Both the position numbers and the translations under genes were made by a program. Of a stretch of DNA of 64,000 nt, positions 1 through 8,195 are shown one piece after another (positions within the stretch are counted from its first letter, which is position 1; the number at the start of each line of letters is the position of its first letter). The DNA is from Opitutia bacterium ISCC 52 (GTDB lineage: Bacteria; Verrucomicrobiota; Verrucomicrobiia; Opitutales; UBA2995), in the NCBI GenBank assembly GCA_014529675.2, contig CP076040.1, forward strand, positions 3,429,894-3,493,893, written 5' to 3'. The notes under the pieces are model-generated. The model saw nothing but the letters and a program-made list of their open reading frames with translations, was not told the DNA's origin and made no database searches.

Positions 1-253
1 AAAAAAGCGTAACCAACAAAACCGTAATGAGCAGAGAAGGGATGACATACCGAGCTTTAAAGCTTCTCCGCATGCCTCTGAAGTTTTGTTTCACATGGCC
101 AACCACCAGACCAATCAGAACGAATCCCATAAGCGCATGCAGCCCGACCACCAAAATCGAAAACGGCTGAAAAAAGGCCAGCAAGCCGGATACGGATGTG
201 ACCACAAAGGTCATCGCCGCCAGCAGGATTACGATTTTATGCTTCGTGTTCAA
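1..253 (-). CDS. Small membrane protein, DUF4405-like (3' end cut by window)
   Basis: An open frame runs from a TTG at 253 to the window edge, giving 84 residues with no stop. It begins 24 bases after the stop of the FAD oxidoreductase, with GAAGAGG upstream, so it is probably the next gene of that operon. Three hydrophobic segments are visible at about residues 8-28, 31-53 and 69-84. Two histidines (H39 and H53) flank the second segment, in HALMGFVLIGLVVGH, a layout seen in DUF4405/PepSY-type membrane proteins, where such histidines may bind haem. The family name is inferred from this pattern only. The role is unknown. A start at the internal ATG (codon 14) is possible but would remove part of helix 1. 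Confidence 0.5.
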   Translation of the reverse strand, partial: MNTKHKIVILLAAMTFVVTSVSGLLAFFQPFSILVVGLHALMGFVLIGLVVGHVKQNFRGMRRSFKARYVIPSLLITVLLVTLF

Positions 254-277
254 ACGATTGCGGAGAACGACCTCTTC

Positions 278-1651
278 TTAGACGAGCGGTACCACCGCGT
301 TATGAGCTTTTAAATTCTGACGGATATCCGCAAGAGCCACGTTTGCAGGTGAGGTTTTCTTGCTCGCTGCCAAAACTGCCGCGACGGCTGCCGCCTGCCC
401 CATCCCCATACAGGAGGCCTGGACACGTGCCGCCGAGTTGGCCAATCGATCACTCGATAGGCAGCGCCCGGCCACCATAATATTTTTCGAGCCCTTCGGA
501 ATGAGGGCCCCTCTCGGAATAGTCGGCACCGTACCGTGAGAAAGCGGCTTAGGTTTCACCCCATGCTCGTCGTGTAAATCGATCGGGTAGAAGGAATAAC
601 TCAGGGCGTCATCAAAAACTCTGCCCGAGGTGTAATCGTTCACCGTCACCGTCTTCTCTCCTACAATGCGGTAGGTTTCACGGCTGGCGGTTTCGTTCAT
701 CATCCTATCGATGGTTGCGTTTTCGCCCCCGGGTATAGTCTTCATGAACTTGAGCATGCGCAGGACGTGCTTACGACCGGCCAAATTGGTTTGGGTTTGT
801 GTGGCGGCGGTGGAGGAGTCGGCGCCGAAGATGTGGTTGCTGCCACTCCCTCCCCTGATCGGCGCCATCGCATTGCCTCTCCAGGTATCCCCTTTCTGAA
901 GCCTGCCGTCTTCGATAGCCTCATCATACATTTTCTGGATGAGAGCCGCGTTCTCTTTAATGACCTCATGGTCAAAGCCCTTGAAGACAACCATTTGCGT
1001 TCCTGGCTGGCGAACATCGCTCCACATTCGCTCAAGGCCCAGCATGTCGACAACCGAAGCACTACCCGTGCAGTCAATGATTTGGCGACAGCGCAATTGG
1101 TACTGTACCCCTTGCCCCACTACATCAACCAGCCAGCCACCTTCGGTTTTCTCGATCTTTTGAGGGAATTGATAGTAAGCCAGCGAAACTCCGGCTTCCA
1201 AACAGGCCTCCTCCGCGAGCAAGGCATACAGGTGTGCGTTAATGCGAACTTGGTGCTGTGGATGACTTTTTGGTACTTTGGAAAAATTCGGAAGTTCTTT
1301 CCCATCGATCTCCACCGATTTCGCAACCAGCTCCCAACCGATTCCAGCAATGTATTGCTTTCCCCAGGCATGAAAAAGACCGGGAAAATTAACCCCACCC
1401 GTAGTGGTGGTTCCACCCAGTTGCGAGTTGCGCTCCAGCAACACGGTTTTCGCTCCCAGACGGCCCGCTTGAATAGCGGCCACATGACCGGCAGAGCCAC
1501 CACCCACGACCAACACATCCACATCCAGAACATCCGGGCTTTTCGGATCCACAGAAGGCAGATTCTGAGCACTTGCTTTATGCACCAGGCCGGAGGCTGC
1601 TAAAATGGCAGTGCCTGCTATCTGGCGTTTAATAAACTGACGACGATCCAT
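278..1651 (-). CDS. Secreted FAD-dependent oxidoreductase (FAD_oxidored family)
   Basis: A 457-residue protein that probably oxidises or reduces an organic substrate outside the cytoplasm with bound FAD. Residues 1-28 form a Tat-type signal (DRRQFIKR followed by a hydrophobic stretch and ASA). The dinucleotide-binding motif VVGGGSAGHVAA lies at about residues 48-59, followed by an acidic end of strand 2 (LLERN). A conserved TTGGVNFPGLFHAWG segment and a C-terminal MVAGRCLSSDRLANSA and ASCMGMGQAAAVAA block are typical of the FAD_oxidored family, which is abundant in Verrucomicrobia and Planctomycetes near sulfatases. It ends at 278 and starts 18 bases after the sulfatase at 1670, so the two are likely cotranscribed. 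No clear Shine-Dalgarno precedes the ATG. The substrate cannot be told from sequence. Confidence 0.85.
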   Translation of the reverse strand: MDRRQFIKRQIAGTAILAASGLVHKASAQNLPSVDPKSPDVLDVDVLVVGGGSAGHVAAIQAGRLGAKTVLLERNSQLGGTTTTGGVNFPGLFHAWGKQYIAGIGWELVAKSVEIDGKELPNFSKVPKSHPQHQVRINAHLYALLAEEACLEAGVSLAYYQFPQKIEKTEGGWLVDVVGQGVQYQLRCRQIIDCTGSASVVDMLGLERMWSDVRQPGTQMVVFKGFDHEVIKENAALIQKMYDEAIEDGRLQKGDTWRGNAMAPIRGGSGSNHIFGADSSTAATQTQTNLAGRKHVLRMLKFMKTIPGGENATIDRMMNETASRETYRIVGEKTVTVNDYTSGRVFDDALSYSFYPIDLHDEHGVKPKPLSHGTVPTIPRGALIPKGSKNIMVAGRCLSSDRLANSAARVQASCMGMGQAAAVAAVLAASKKTSPANVALADIRQNLKAHNAVVPLV

Positions 1652-1669
1652 AGGGTATAAAAATTAAGA

Positions 1670-3502
1670 TTACTGATGCATGCTTAGCTTAAATCGATCG
1701 ATCTGCAATTGTTGTTTCGGGACCCTGGACATAAGGCGGATGAGCTTGAGTCCTGGTTGATCAAACCTAACCACCCCGACCGAAACGTCTTTGAGGCCAC
1801 CGCTGGCGGGCTCAACCGTGCCGACTGTTTTCATTGGATATCCGGTGTCCGCCTGAGCGGCGGCGTTCTCCACAGTGTCAACCAGCACAGACGTCGTCCC
1901 ACCCACTGAGAGGGTCGCCGCCAGCTCGTAAGCTCCGGGCTTTTGAATATCCAATACAAAATCAATATAGCTACCGGCACCCTTGTTCAGGTCGGCGCAT
2001 ACGGCTTTCCCCTGGGATGCTTCGGAGTGGTCCAGCGGGTAGTGAAAGTTGCCGCGCTGCCCGAAGTCGGACGAGGTTTGATGAGGTAGGTTCTCCGCTT
2101 CCAACCAGCCCTCGGCGTTGGGTTCAGACTGTCTAAGGCTAAGGTGTTCGCCCAGTTTTGCGATGACGCCTTCGTATTCAGGTTTGTCGGCTAAGTTGGT
2201 GAATTCGTGTGGGTCGCTGTCGAGATGGTAGAGTTCGGTCTCTCCGGTCGCGAAACGAGTCATGCGATAGTCATTGCTCAAAACCACGTCGTAGCGGATC
2301 CCCTCCTCTTCGCTCGACATGAGGACGGGCTTGTCCCAATCGGCCTGGGGATTTTGGAGCAAGGGAACCAGACTGTTGCCGTCGAGCGACTGCGGTGGTG
2401 CGGGGAGATTCAAAAGGTCGACCAAGGTGGGATAGAGGTCCAACAAGGATACGGCCTTGTTGCAAAATGCCCCTTCGGCAAGACCCGGACCAGCGATCAT
2501 AAGGTTTACTCGCGCGGAGTCGTACCAAGGCTTCATTTTCGACCAGCCTTCTTTTTCGCTCAGCTGATAGCCATGGTCGCTCCAAAGGATGACATAGCCG
2601 CTCTCAGCGTGAGGGCTTGCATACCAGGCTTAGAGAATGCGGCCAACCTGTTCGTCAACAAAACTGACGCAGGCGAGGTAGGCCCGGACCTTTTCCCGGT
2701 CATAGCCCTTGGCCACGAGCATCTCGTGATATCCGGGACCGAACTTGGCGGGGGCGCGAGCCATGGTTGTGAAACGTTCTGGCAGATCGGCCAAATCATC
2801 CTCCTGGCGTTCGGGCATAAGCAGGCTTTCGAGCGGATGGCGATCGAAGTATTCCTGAGGCACGACCCAAGGCACGTGGGGACGATAGATTCCAAGGGCG
2901 AGGAAGAGCCCGACGCGATTCGATTCAAGAGCCTCGATCTCTTGGCTAACCGATAGGTAGTCGGGCATCTCATGAGTGGGAACGGATGCCACGCCCCATC
3001 TGCCGGATGGATTGAGGTTACGGTAGGTTTCCGGGATTGGCTTTGGCTCTTTGCTGCGGCGTGTGTACTCGTCGAACTCGGCTTGGTCGCCGTTGTGAAA
3101 ATTCTTTCCGATCCCAACACTCTTCCATCCGCCTGCGCTTAAGAATTTGGGCAGGGTGATTGCATCGGGGACATAGCTTCGCCAAGGTCTACCCCAATTC
3201 CAATTGGACTTCGCTCCCATTCGCACGGGATGCAGACCCGAGAAGATTGAAGTCCGGGAGGGAAAGCAAACGGGCGAGGAACAAATGGCCCGAGTGAAGG
3301 TAATGCTGCGAGATTCAAAGCCTTCGAGGTTCGGCGTGATCGCTTGCGGGTGGCCATCGAGTACGCTATTCCAGTCGTTCCAATCGTCGATATTTAGAAA
3401 TAGCACACTGGGTCGCTCTGCACTGGCCGCTTGCACTGATTGGGCCGAAAAAATGCCAACGAGAAGGATTAAAAGCCCTGTTATGTATGTCACCGATTTC
3501 AA
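1670..3502 (-). pseudogene. S1 sulfatase, interrupted by one in-frame TAA
   Basis: Signal peptide (residues 1-26), a metal-binding NIDD motif, and the formylglycine signature CFPSR with Cys79 mark an iduronate-2-sulfatase-like S1 sulfatase. The frame is open from 3502 to a TAA at 2630-2632 (codon 291), then stays open in the same frame to 1670. The first codons past the TAA keep family motifs (VILWSDHGYQLSEKE), so the gene is a full sulfatase carrying a nonsense codon, not two genes. The codon could have been GAA (one G-to-T change), as GRIL-EAL would fit the family. The last ~150 residues (from EAENLPHQTS) look like a CBM6/CBM35-type beta-sandwich, unusual for this class. If the stop is real, the product lacks the C-terminal half of the active site. 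A read error is possible. Confidence 0.8.
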
Positions 3503-3662
3503 TGAGTGGGAATGTAGGGTTATGGTTAATCGTTGTTATCCTCGCAGGAAAGATGGTCAAATGTGAAGGGAAAAGGTTATTAAATGAAAACTATAGAAGT
3601 GTTACCTACCGTGTCTCGCCGAAACGAGTGAAGGCGGATGTCTTTGGATAATAGTCACCTTT

Positions 3663-3911
3663 CTATTCCTCTCCCCCGAACGTCTTCCGGGAGCCTGATG
3701 GATTGAGATTTCGAGCGTTACGCCAACTTATCCGGTGGTTGCGAACCCAATCAAGCAGTGCAGCTTCAAAGCCGATGTCTTCACCCATGCGCTCAGATTC
3801 CAACCACTTGTGTCTTAATACCTCTTCTCTCTCTGCCAGAAATTCCTGATATAGACTGGAGCGCTTAACAATCTCACTTTTGTCATGGGAACTGGAATTT
3901 AAAGTCATCAT
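3663..3911 (-). CDS. Small protein, family shared with the one at 42323-42565
   Basis: 82 residues, no signal peptide, highly charged and probably helical. I do not recognise a named function. The core LRHKWLESERMGEDIGFE, then AALLDW and NHRISWRNAR, closely matches the 80-residue protein at 42323-42565 (LKWLESEKSGTDIGYE, QALFMW, RHRSPWRAAR). The paralogue pair supports real coding despite the short length. It lies between a sulfatase and a triosephosphate isomerase gene on the same strand, and a terminator-like hairpin (3924-3960) sits just upstream, so it is likely transcribed on its own. The basic C-terminal half could touch nucleic acid, but this is a guess. Confidence 0.7.
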   Translation of the reverse strand: MMTLNSSSHDKSEIVKRSSLYQEFLAEREEVLRHKWLESERMGEDIGFEAALLDWVRNHRISWRNARNLNPSGSRKTFGGEE

Positions 3912-3923
3912 GTTAAAAGAAGC

Positions 3924-3960
3924 AAAAGCCCTCCCTGTACCCCTACAGTTGAGGGCTTTT
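3924..3960 (-). terminator. Nested hairpin after the triosephosphate isomerase gene
   Basis: A 10-base outer stem (AAAAGCCCTC with GAGGGCTTTT) encloses an inner 5-base stem (CTGTA with TACAG) and a CCCC loop. Read on the minus strand it lies 163 bases past the isomerase stop and ends in a T-rich run, as expected for a factor-independent terminator. It also lies 13 bases before the 82-residue gene, so it could act as a leader structure for that gene. Confidence 0.55.
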
Positions 3961-4122
3961 GATTTTCACTCTACAAACTAGAACAACATGAAGGAACTAC
4001 CTTCTAATAGTAAGACGAATGAGAGGCGGGATTCCTCTAAAGGATAATGCAAAAAAGTTTCATAGATGCTTGGCGACTTGGAAAAGAATAGGGAAAGACG
4101 GCCGTCTAAACACACAAAGGCC

Positions 4123-4902
4123 TCAAATCAGATCAAAAGCCTTACCCACAATTTTTGCAATACTGGCGAACTCCTTAGCGTCACGACTTTTTCGTCCAGC
4201 GCCTAAACCATCGATATCGGGGGTCGATAGCAACCAGGCCGCATTGTCGGGGAAGACCGCTCCGCCATAGATCATGGGGATAGGTTGAATCGCTTCTTCT
4301 CCGAATCGCTCGATCATCCAATTCCGCATAAAGGTTGCACGCTCAGCGATGTATTCAGGAGGAGCCGGTTCGTCAGCGCCGATAGCCCACTCCGGTTCGT
4401 ATACCATCATGGCGGTGGCAATCTGTTCGGCGGTGACTCCGGCAAGCATGGTTTCCATACGATCGACCAGGTCGTTAGCTGGAGTGCCCTTATCGGTCTC
4501 CGATTCGCCCACCAGGATGATCGGACGCATGCCGCTCTTGAATACGGCATGCAGCTCGCGGTTTAACTCCTCGTCCGACTTGTTCATCCGCACCTTCATT
4601 TCCCAGTGACCTACCATACACCAAACGCATCCGGCGTCGGCTAGAAGTTCAGCAGAAATTTCACCGCTGTGTTCCGGATCGGGAAAGGCTGAGGAGTTCT
4701 GAGCTCCAGGATCAACCATCGGAAGATCCTGGAGCGCTTCAGCCAAGGTCGACATGGCAGTAGCCGGAGCACAAAGAATTACCTGCATCTTACCAATCAG
4801 GTCTCCCATTTCTTCTTCAAATTCCTGGGCGAAAGCACGACACTGGTCCAGGGTCATGGCCATCTTCCAATTGGCAACGGCAAGGTGAGGTCTTATAGGC
4901 AT
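4123..4902 (-). CDS. Divergent triosephosphate isomerase family protein
   Basis: 259 residues of a TIM barrel. Catalytic residues are present: Asn11 and Lys13 (ANWKMA), His99 (in VGHWEMK) and Glu169 in YEPEWAIG; the phosphate loop GGAV and DGLGAGRKS segment are recognisable. It departs from housekeeping enzymes in that the usual GHSERR is GHWEMK and the last loop reads GLGAGRKSRDAKEF. Family relatives with such changes include erythrulose-phosphate isomerases, so it may isomerise another sugar phosphate rather than serve glycolysis. It is cytoplasmic with no signal. It sits 18 bases downstream of a sulfatase on the same strand, so it may be co-expressed with polysaccharide breakdown. The substrate is an inference. 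Confidence 0.75.
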   Translation of the reverse strand: MPIRPHLAVANWKMAMTLDQCRAFAQEFEEEMGDLIGKMQVILCAPATAMSTLAEALQDLPMVDPGAQNSSAFPDPEHSGEISAELLADAGCVWCMVGHWEMKVRMNKSDEELNRELHAVFKSGMRPIILVGESETDKGTPANDLVDRMETMLAGVTAEQIATAMMVYEPEWAIGADEPAPPEYIAERATFMRNWMIERFGEEAIQPIPMIYGGAVFPDNAAWLLSTPDIDGLGAGRKSRDAKEFASIAKIVGKAFDLI

Positions 4903-4920
4903 GTTTGTTGGTTTTGGGCG

Positions 4921-6525
4921 TTAACGACGCACTCTGACGCGAGGTTTGCTTGGGTCGGAGTACGGGAGGTAATCAAAGCTGTCCGTCAACCGGGGATCGT
5001 TGGTGGCGAGCATCACTGCATCCACTCGCTGTCTCAGTTTTTTCAATACGTTAGCTTTTGAAGGATCCTCAGCGAGGTTGTTCAGTTGGTCGGGGTCGTT
5101 TTTTATATCGTAGAGTTCTTCAGCTGGCCGTTTACCGAAGGCGAGTTCGAAGTGATCATCCGGATAGGTGAACAGGTAGGCTTTGGTCAGGCTGGCATCC
5201 AGATCGGTCGTAGTAACGGCCGTCTGCGTATGCAGCTCGTCGTAGGAGGGCTTCTGATCGGTATTCCAGCTAAAGGGATCTCCCAGTGGCCAGCGGTTAG
5301 GCTTAAAGTTTTTGATATAGAGGTAGTCTTTATTGCGCAAGGCTCGCATGGGGTATGGTAGATTACCGTCTCGTGCACTGTGGTAATGGCGCTCCCGACC
5401 TATAATGACGTGGTCTCGGGTGGGATCCACCCAGCCACTTTCCTGGCTCTTGATTTGTTCGAAAAAACTGCGGCCCGTCATACTTTCGGGAATGTCTGCT
5501 CCTGCCAGCTCAAGCAGGGTTGGCCCCAGGTCCATCAGGCTGACAAAGTCCTCTACCGTGCGGCCCGGCCTTATATGCCCCGGCCATCGCATGAGTAAGG
5601 GTGCCTGGATCCCCAGATCGTAACACTCGGTTTTACCGCGCGGAACTCCAGGGATGCCATGATCGCCTGAGAGTATGATCAAAGTGTTATCCAGTTCACC
5701 CGATGCCTCCAATTCTTCCAGCATTACACCGAGCATCAGGTCCAAGGCCAGGACTTCTCCCAGATAGTCGGCAAAGTCGCGCCGAATGTCATCCACATCG
5801 GGCAGAAATTTAGGAATGAGCCCTTTCAGATCATCCGGGTTGATGCCCCACAGGTTCTCTCCTGAATCGGCAACATAGGGACGGTGCACATTGATCGGAC
5901 CGAACACAAAGAAGAAGGGTTTCCCTTCGGGTGTGCCCAGGAGTGCTTTCTTTATTTCATGGCGGGTGCGCTCAATCACATAGTCATGGCGTTTCTGCCT
6001 TTCGGCTTCATCGGTGGCCTCCCCCACATACAATCCGTATCTGGGAAACTTGTCCTGGTGGACCGGCAGAGATCGTTGTTTGCCAGACGTCTTGGTCGGA
6101 GTGAAAGCAAAGGTCTTTCCGGAGCGCGCTGTGTGGTAGCCAGAATCGGTCAGGCCATCCACAAATTTAGGCAGTCTGGAGAATGGATTGTTGTCTGCCG
6201 TCCAGCTACTGCCGCCCGCATTCAGGAAGGCGCCTGAACCACAATTCCAGAAATAACGGCCCGTCGCCAAGGAAGACCGGCAAGGATTACAGGACGCGAC
6301 CGGGACAAAGGCATTTTCAAACACCAAGCCTTCACGGCCAATACGATCGATATGGGGTGTCTCGATCACATCGTTCATGGAGGGCTTATCGGGATCGGCA
6401 TAAATGCTCGCATACCTCCCCCAGTCATCGGCGAAGAAGAAGAGGATGTTCGGCTTGCTTTCAGCCAACAACCTGAGAGGTGAACAAAACAGAAACGTTA
6501 GGAGAATCAATACAGCGAATCGCAT
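4921..6525 (-). CDS. Secreted S1 sulfatase with atypical CNPCR signature
   Basis: 534 residues. I place the start at the ATG at 6525, because the frame remains open to 6804 but the extra 93 residues lack hydrophobic signal features and would overlap the divergent esterase gene; MRFAVLILLTFLFC is a good signal peptide. Metal-binding FFADDWG (about residues 29-35), formylglycine Cys79 in CNPCRSS, ILSGDHG and a C-terminal ELYDIKNDP block place it among N-sulfoglucosamine- or heparan-type S1 sulfatases. The signature has Cys at the position normally Ser (CxPSR), which still fits the looser CxPxR rule for maturation. Substrate unknown. The basic tail PRVRVRR is intact, and the isomerase gene follows. 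Confidence 0.82.
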   Translation of the reverse strand: MRFAVLILLTFLFCSPLRLLAESKPNILFFFADDWGRYASIYADPDKPSMNDVIETPHIDRIGREGLVFENAFVPVASCNPCRSSLATGRYFWNCGSGAFLNAGGSSWTADNNPFSRLPKFVDGLTDSGYHTARSGKTFAFTPTKTSGKQRSLPVHQDKFPRYGLYVGEATDEAERQKRHDYVIERTRHEIKKALLGTPEGKPFFFVFGPINVHRPYVADSGENLWGINPDDLKGLIPKFLPDVDDIRRDFADYLGEVLALDLMLGVMLEELEASGELDNTLIILSGDHGIPGVPRGKTECYDLGIQAPLLMRWPGHIRPGRTVEDFVSLMDLGPTLLELAGADIPESMTGRSFFEQIKSQESGWVDPTRDHVIIGRERHYHSARDGNLPYPMRALRNKDYLYIKNFKPNRWPLGDPFSWNTDQKPSYDELHTQTAVTTTDLDASLTKAYLFTYPDDHFELAFGKRPAEELYDIKNDPDQLNNLAEDPSKANVLKKLRQRVDAVMLATNDPRLTDSFDYLPYSDPSKPRVRVRR

Positions 6526-6777
6526 AGGACTAAGTTCTAGCTTTCTCTGGAATGCGGCAAGTGTGGTTTTAAAGGTCCATTCCGAAATAGAAGAACCGTA
6601 TATCCGTAACGGGATCGATATGGTAGTTGAGCCACCCGACACCTGGTGTTTCGCTGGTACGCGGGAAGACGAGTTTCCAGTTTCCGCCGCGCACAGCCTG
6701 CAGATGAGATCAGGCAAATGGGGCACCCAATCAACCGAACAAAGAGCCTTGGAATTTGGGAGTAAACAGTCTGTATC

Positions 6778-8133
6778 TTGAATACATCTAATATGGGTAA
6801 CCATTGTCCGAAATTATTAAGTCCCTCGCGGAAGAGCCTCCATTTCCTGATCCTCCTGGTTTGGGCGCCACTGCTCTATGCCCAACCTAGTATCAGTACC
6901 CAACCGATTTCACAGCGAATACCTGAAGGATCATCTGTTACTTTTTCGGTGACGGCCGACGACTCCAATCCCATTAGCTTTCAATGGCGCAAGAATGGAA
7001 TCAACCTGGAAGGCGAAACGGATGGACAACTGCAGCTAACGAATATTCAGAAGGAAGACGTCGGTTGGTACGATGTGGTAGCTACCGATCCCACAGGGTC
7101 TACCACGAGTAACCGGGCTGGCCTATCCGCAATCATCGATATCGATCCGCCCTTCGATCCCAGCATGACCTTGGCATCCGAGAATGGCGACTTGACCTTG
7201 TCCTGGGAAGGGGAAGGCGTGCTGGAAATGTCCGATGATCTGACAGAGGATTCCTGGGAATCAGTTAGCGAATCCAGTCCAAGTAAAATCAATCCCGCGA
7301 GTGAAGATCATGCATTTTACCGGCTTCGGAATCCACAGCCCCGATCGGTTCCGATCACATTGCCTCCCGGTTATGATGGGGAATCCTTACTGCCCATGAT
7401 CGTAATGCTACATGGCTATTCGGAGTTTCCGAATTACATCAATGGCTACATGAAGATTCACGCCCAGGCAGCGAACTATGACCTCATTTACGCCTCGCCC
7501 GATGGAATCAGGGGGCCGGGCGGGAATAATTTCTGGGATGCTACCGATGCCTGCTGCAACTTTGTTAACTCAGAGGCCGACGACGTCGCCTTCCTCCATT
7601 CATTCGTTGTCGAGGCGATGAATACGCTGTCGGTGGATCCCAATCGCATTTATTTTGCAGGGCATTCAAACGGTGGATTTATGTCCTACCGCATGGCCTG
7701 TGAGTACCCCAACCTCGTTGCAGGTATTGCCAGCCTCGCAGGGGCCACCTTTAGAAATGCGGATGATTGCACGCCATCCGAACCCGTTAACATTCTCCAG
7801 ATCCATGGCACCGCCGACTTCGTGATTCGTTACAATGGTGGAAGCACGGGGCGATCCCCCTACCCTGGCGCACTGCAAACCATCCAAACCTGGGGAACCT
7901 ACAACGGCTGCGAAAATTTGATAAGTGATGCGACAGCAAGCCTGGATCTGGATTTTAACCTAGGGGGGCTCGACACCACGGTTACGAAATTTACGGACTA
8001 TCCTCCAGGAGGTGCGGTGGAGCTTTGGACGATCAATAACGGAGGTCACAGCCCAAGTATCACAGCCGGACAAAATATAAGCGAATTCCCGGTCAGAGTC
8101 ATTGAATGGCTACTCGCCCACCCCAAACCCTGA
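6778..8133 (+). CDS. Secreted Ig-domain esterase of the PHB-depolymerase/feruloyl-esterase type
   Basis: 451 residues. A signal peptide (hydrophobic residues 20-35, LLYAQ) precedes an I-set-like immunoglobulin domain at about 38-118 (SFQWRKNG, VGWYDVVATD), a linker, and an alpha/beta hydrolase from about residue 188. The nucleophile Ser297 lies in FAGHSNGG, the acid is probably Asp347 (HGTADF) and the base His424 (NGGHSP). The LHGYSE oxyanion region is at 211-216. The hydrolase matches the LpqC/COG3509 esterases that release ferulate or acetyl groups or cleave poly-hydroxyalkanoate. The Ig domain probably binds carbohydrate or spaces the enzyme from the surface. It is transcribed divergently from the sulfatase at 6525. 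The natural ester is not known. Confidence 0.8.
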   Translation: MNTSNMGNHCPKLLSPSRKSLHFLILLVWAPLLYAQPSISTQPISQRIPEGSSVTFSVTADDSNPISFQWRKNGINLEGETDGQLQLTNIQKEDVGWYDVVATDPTGSTTSNRAGLSAIIDIDPPFDPSMTLASENGDLTLSWEGEGVLEMSDDLTEDSWESVSESSPSKINPASEDHAFYRLRNPQPRSVPITLPPGYDGESLLPMIVMLHGYSEFPNYINGYMKIHAQAANYDLIYASPDGIRGPGGNNFWDATDACCNFVNSEADDVAFLHSFVVEAMNTLSVDPNRIYFAGHSNGGFMSYRMACEYPNLVAGIASLAGATFRNADDCTPSEPVNILQIHGTADFVIRYNGGSTGRSPYPGALQTIQTWGTYNGCENLISDATASLDLDFNLGGLDTTVTKFTDYPPGGAVELWTINNGGHSPSITAGQNISEFPVRVIEWLLAHPKP

Positions 8134-8195
8134 GCTGGTTCCGAGACCGTCCAAGGGAGCAGGACTACGCAAGGATCGCATGAGAGTTGAATAAC

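Noticed and set aside
162-182. A possible frameshift in the DUF4405-like protein
   Set aside because: Recounting the A run at 170-175 showed six bases, which keeps one open frame.
767-1603. A 278-codon open frame on the plus strand
   Set aside because: It lies fully opposite the FAD oxidoreductase, which has clear cofactor motifs; the plus frame shows no known motif. It is a shadow frame.
6526-6804. A 93-residue extension of the sulfatase at 4921
   Set aside because: The extension has no signal and would overlap the start of the divergent esterase. The ATG at 6525 begins a clear signal peptide.
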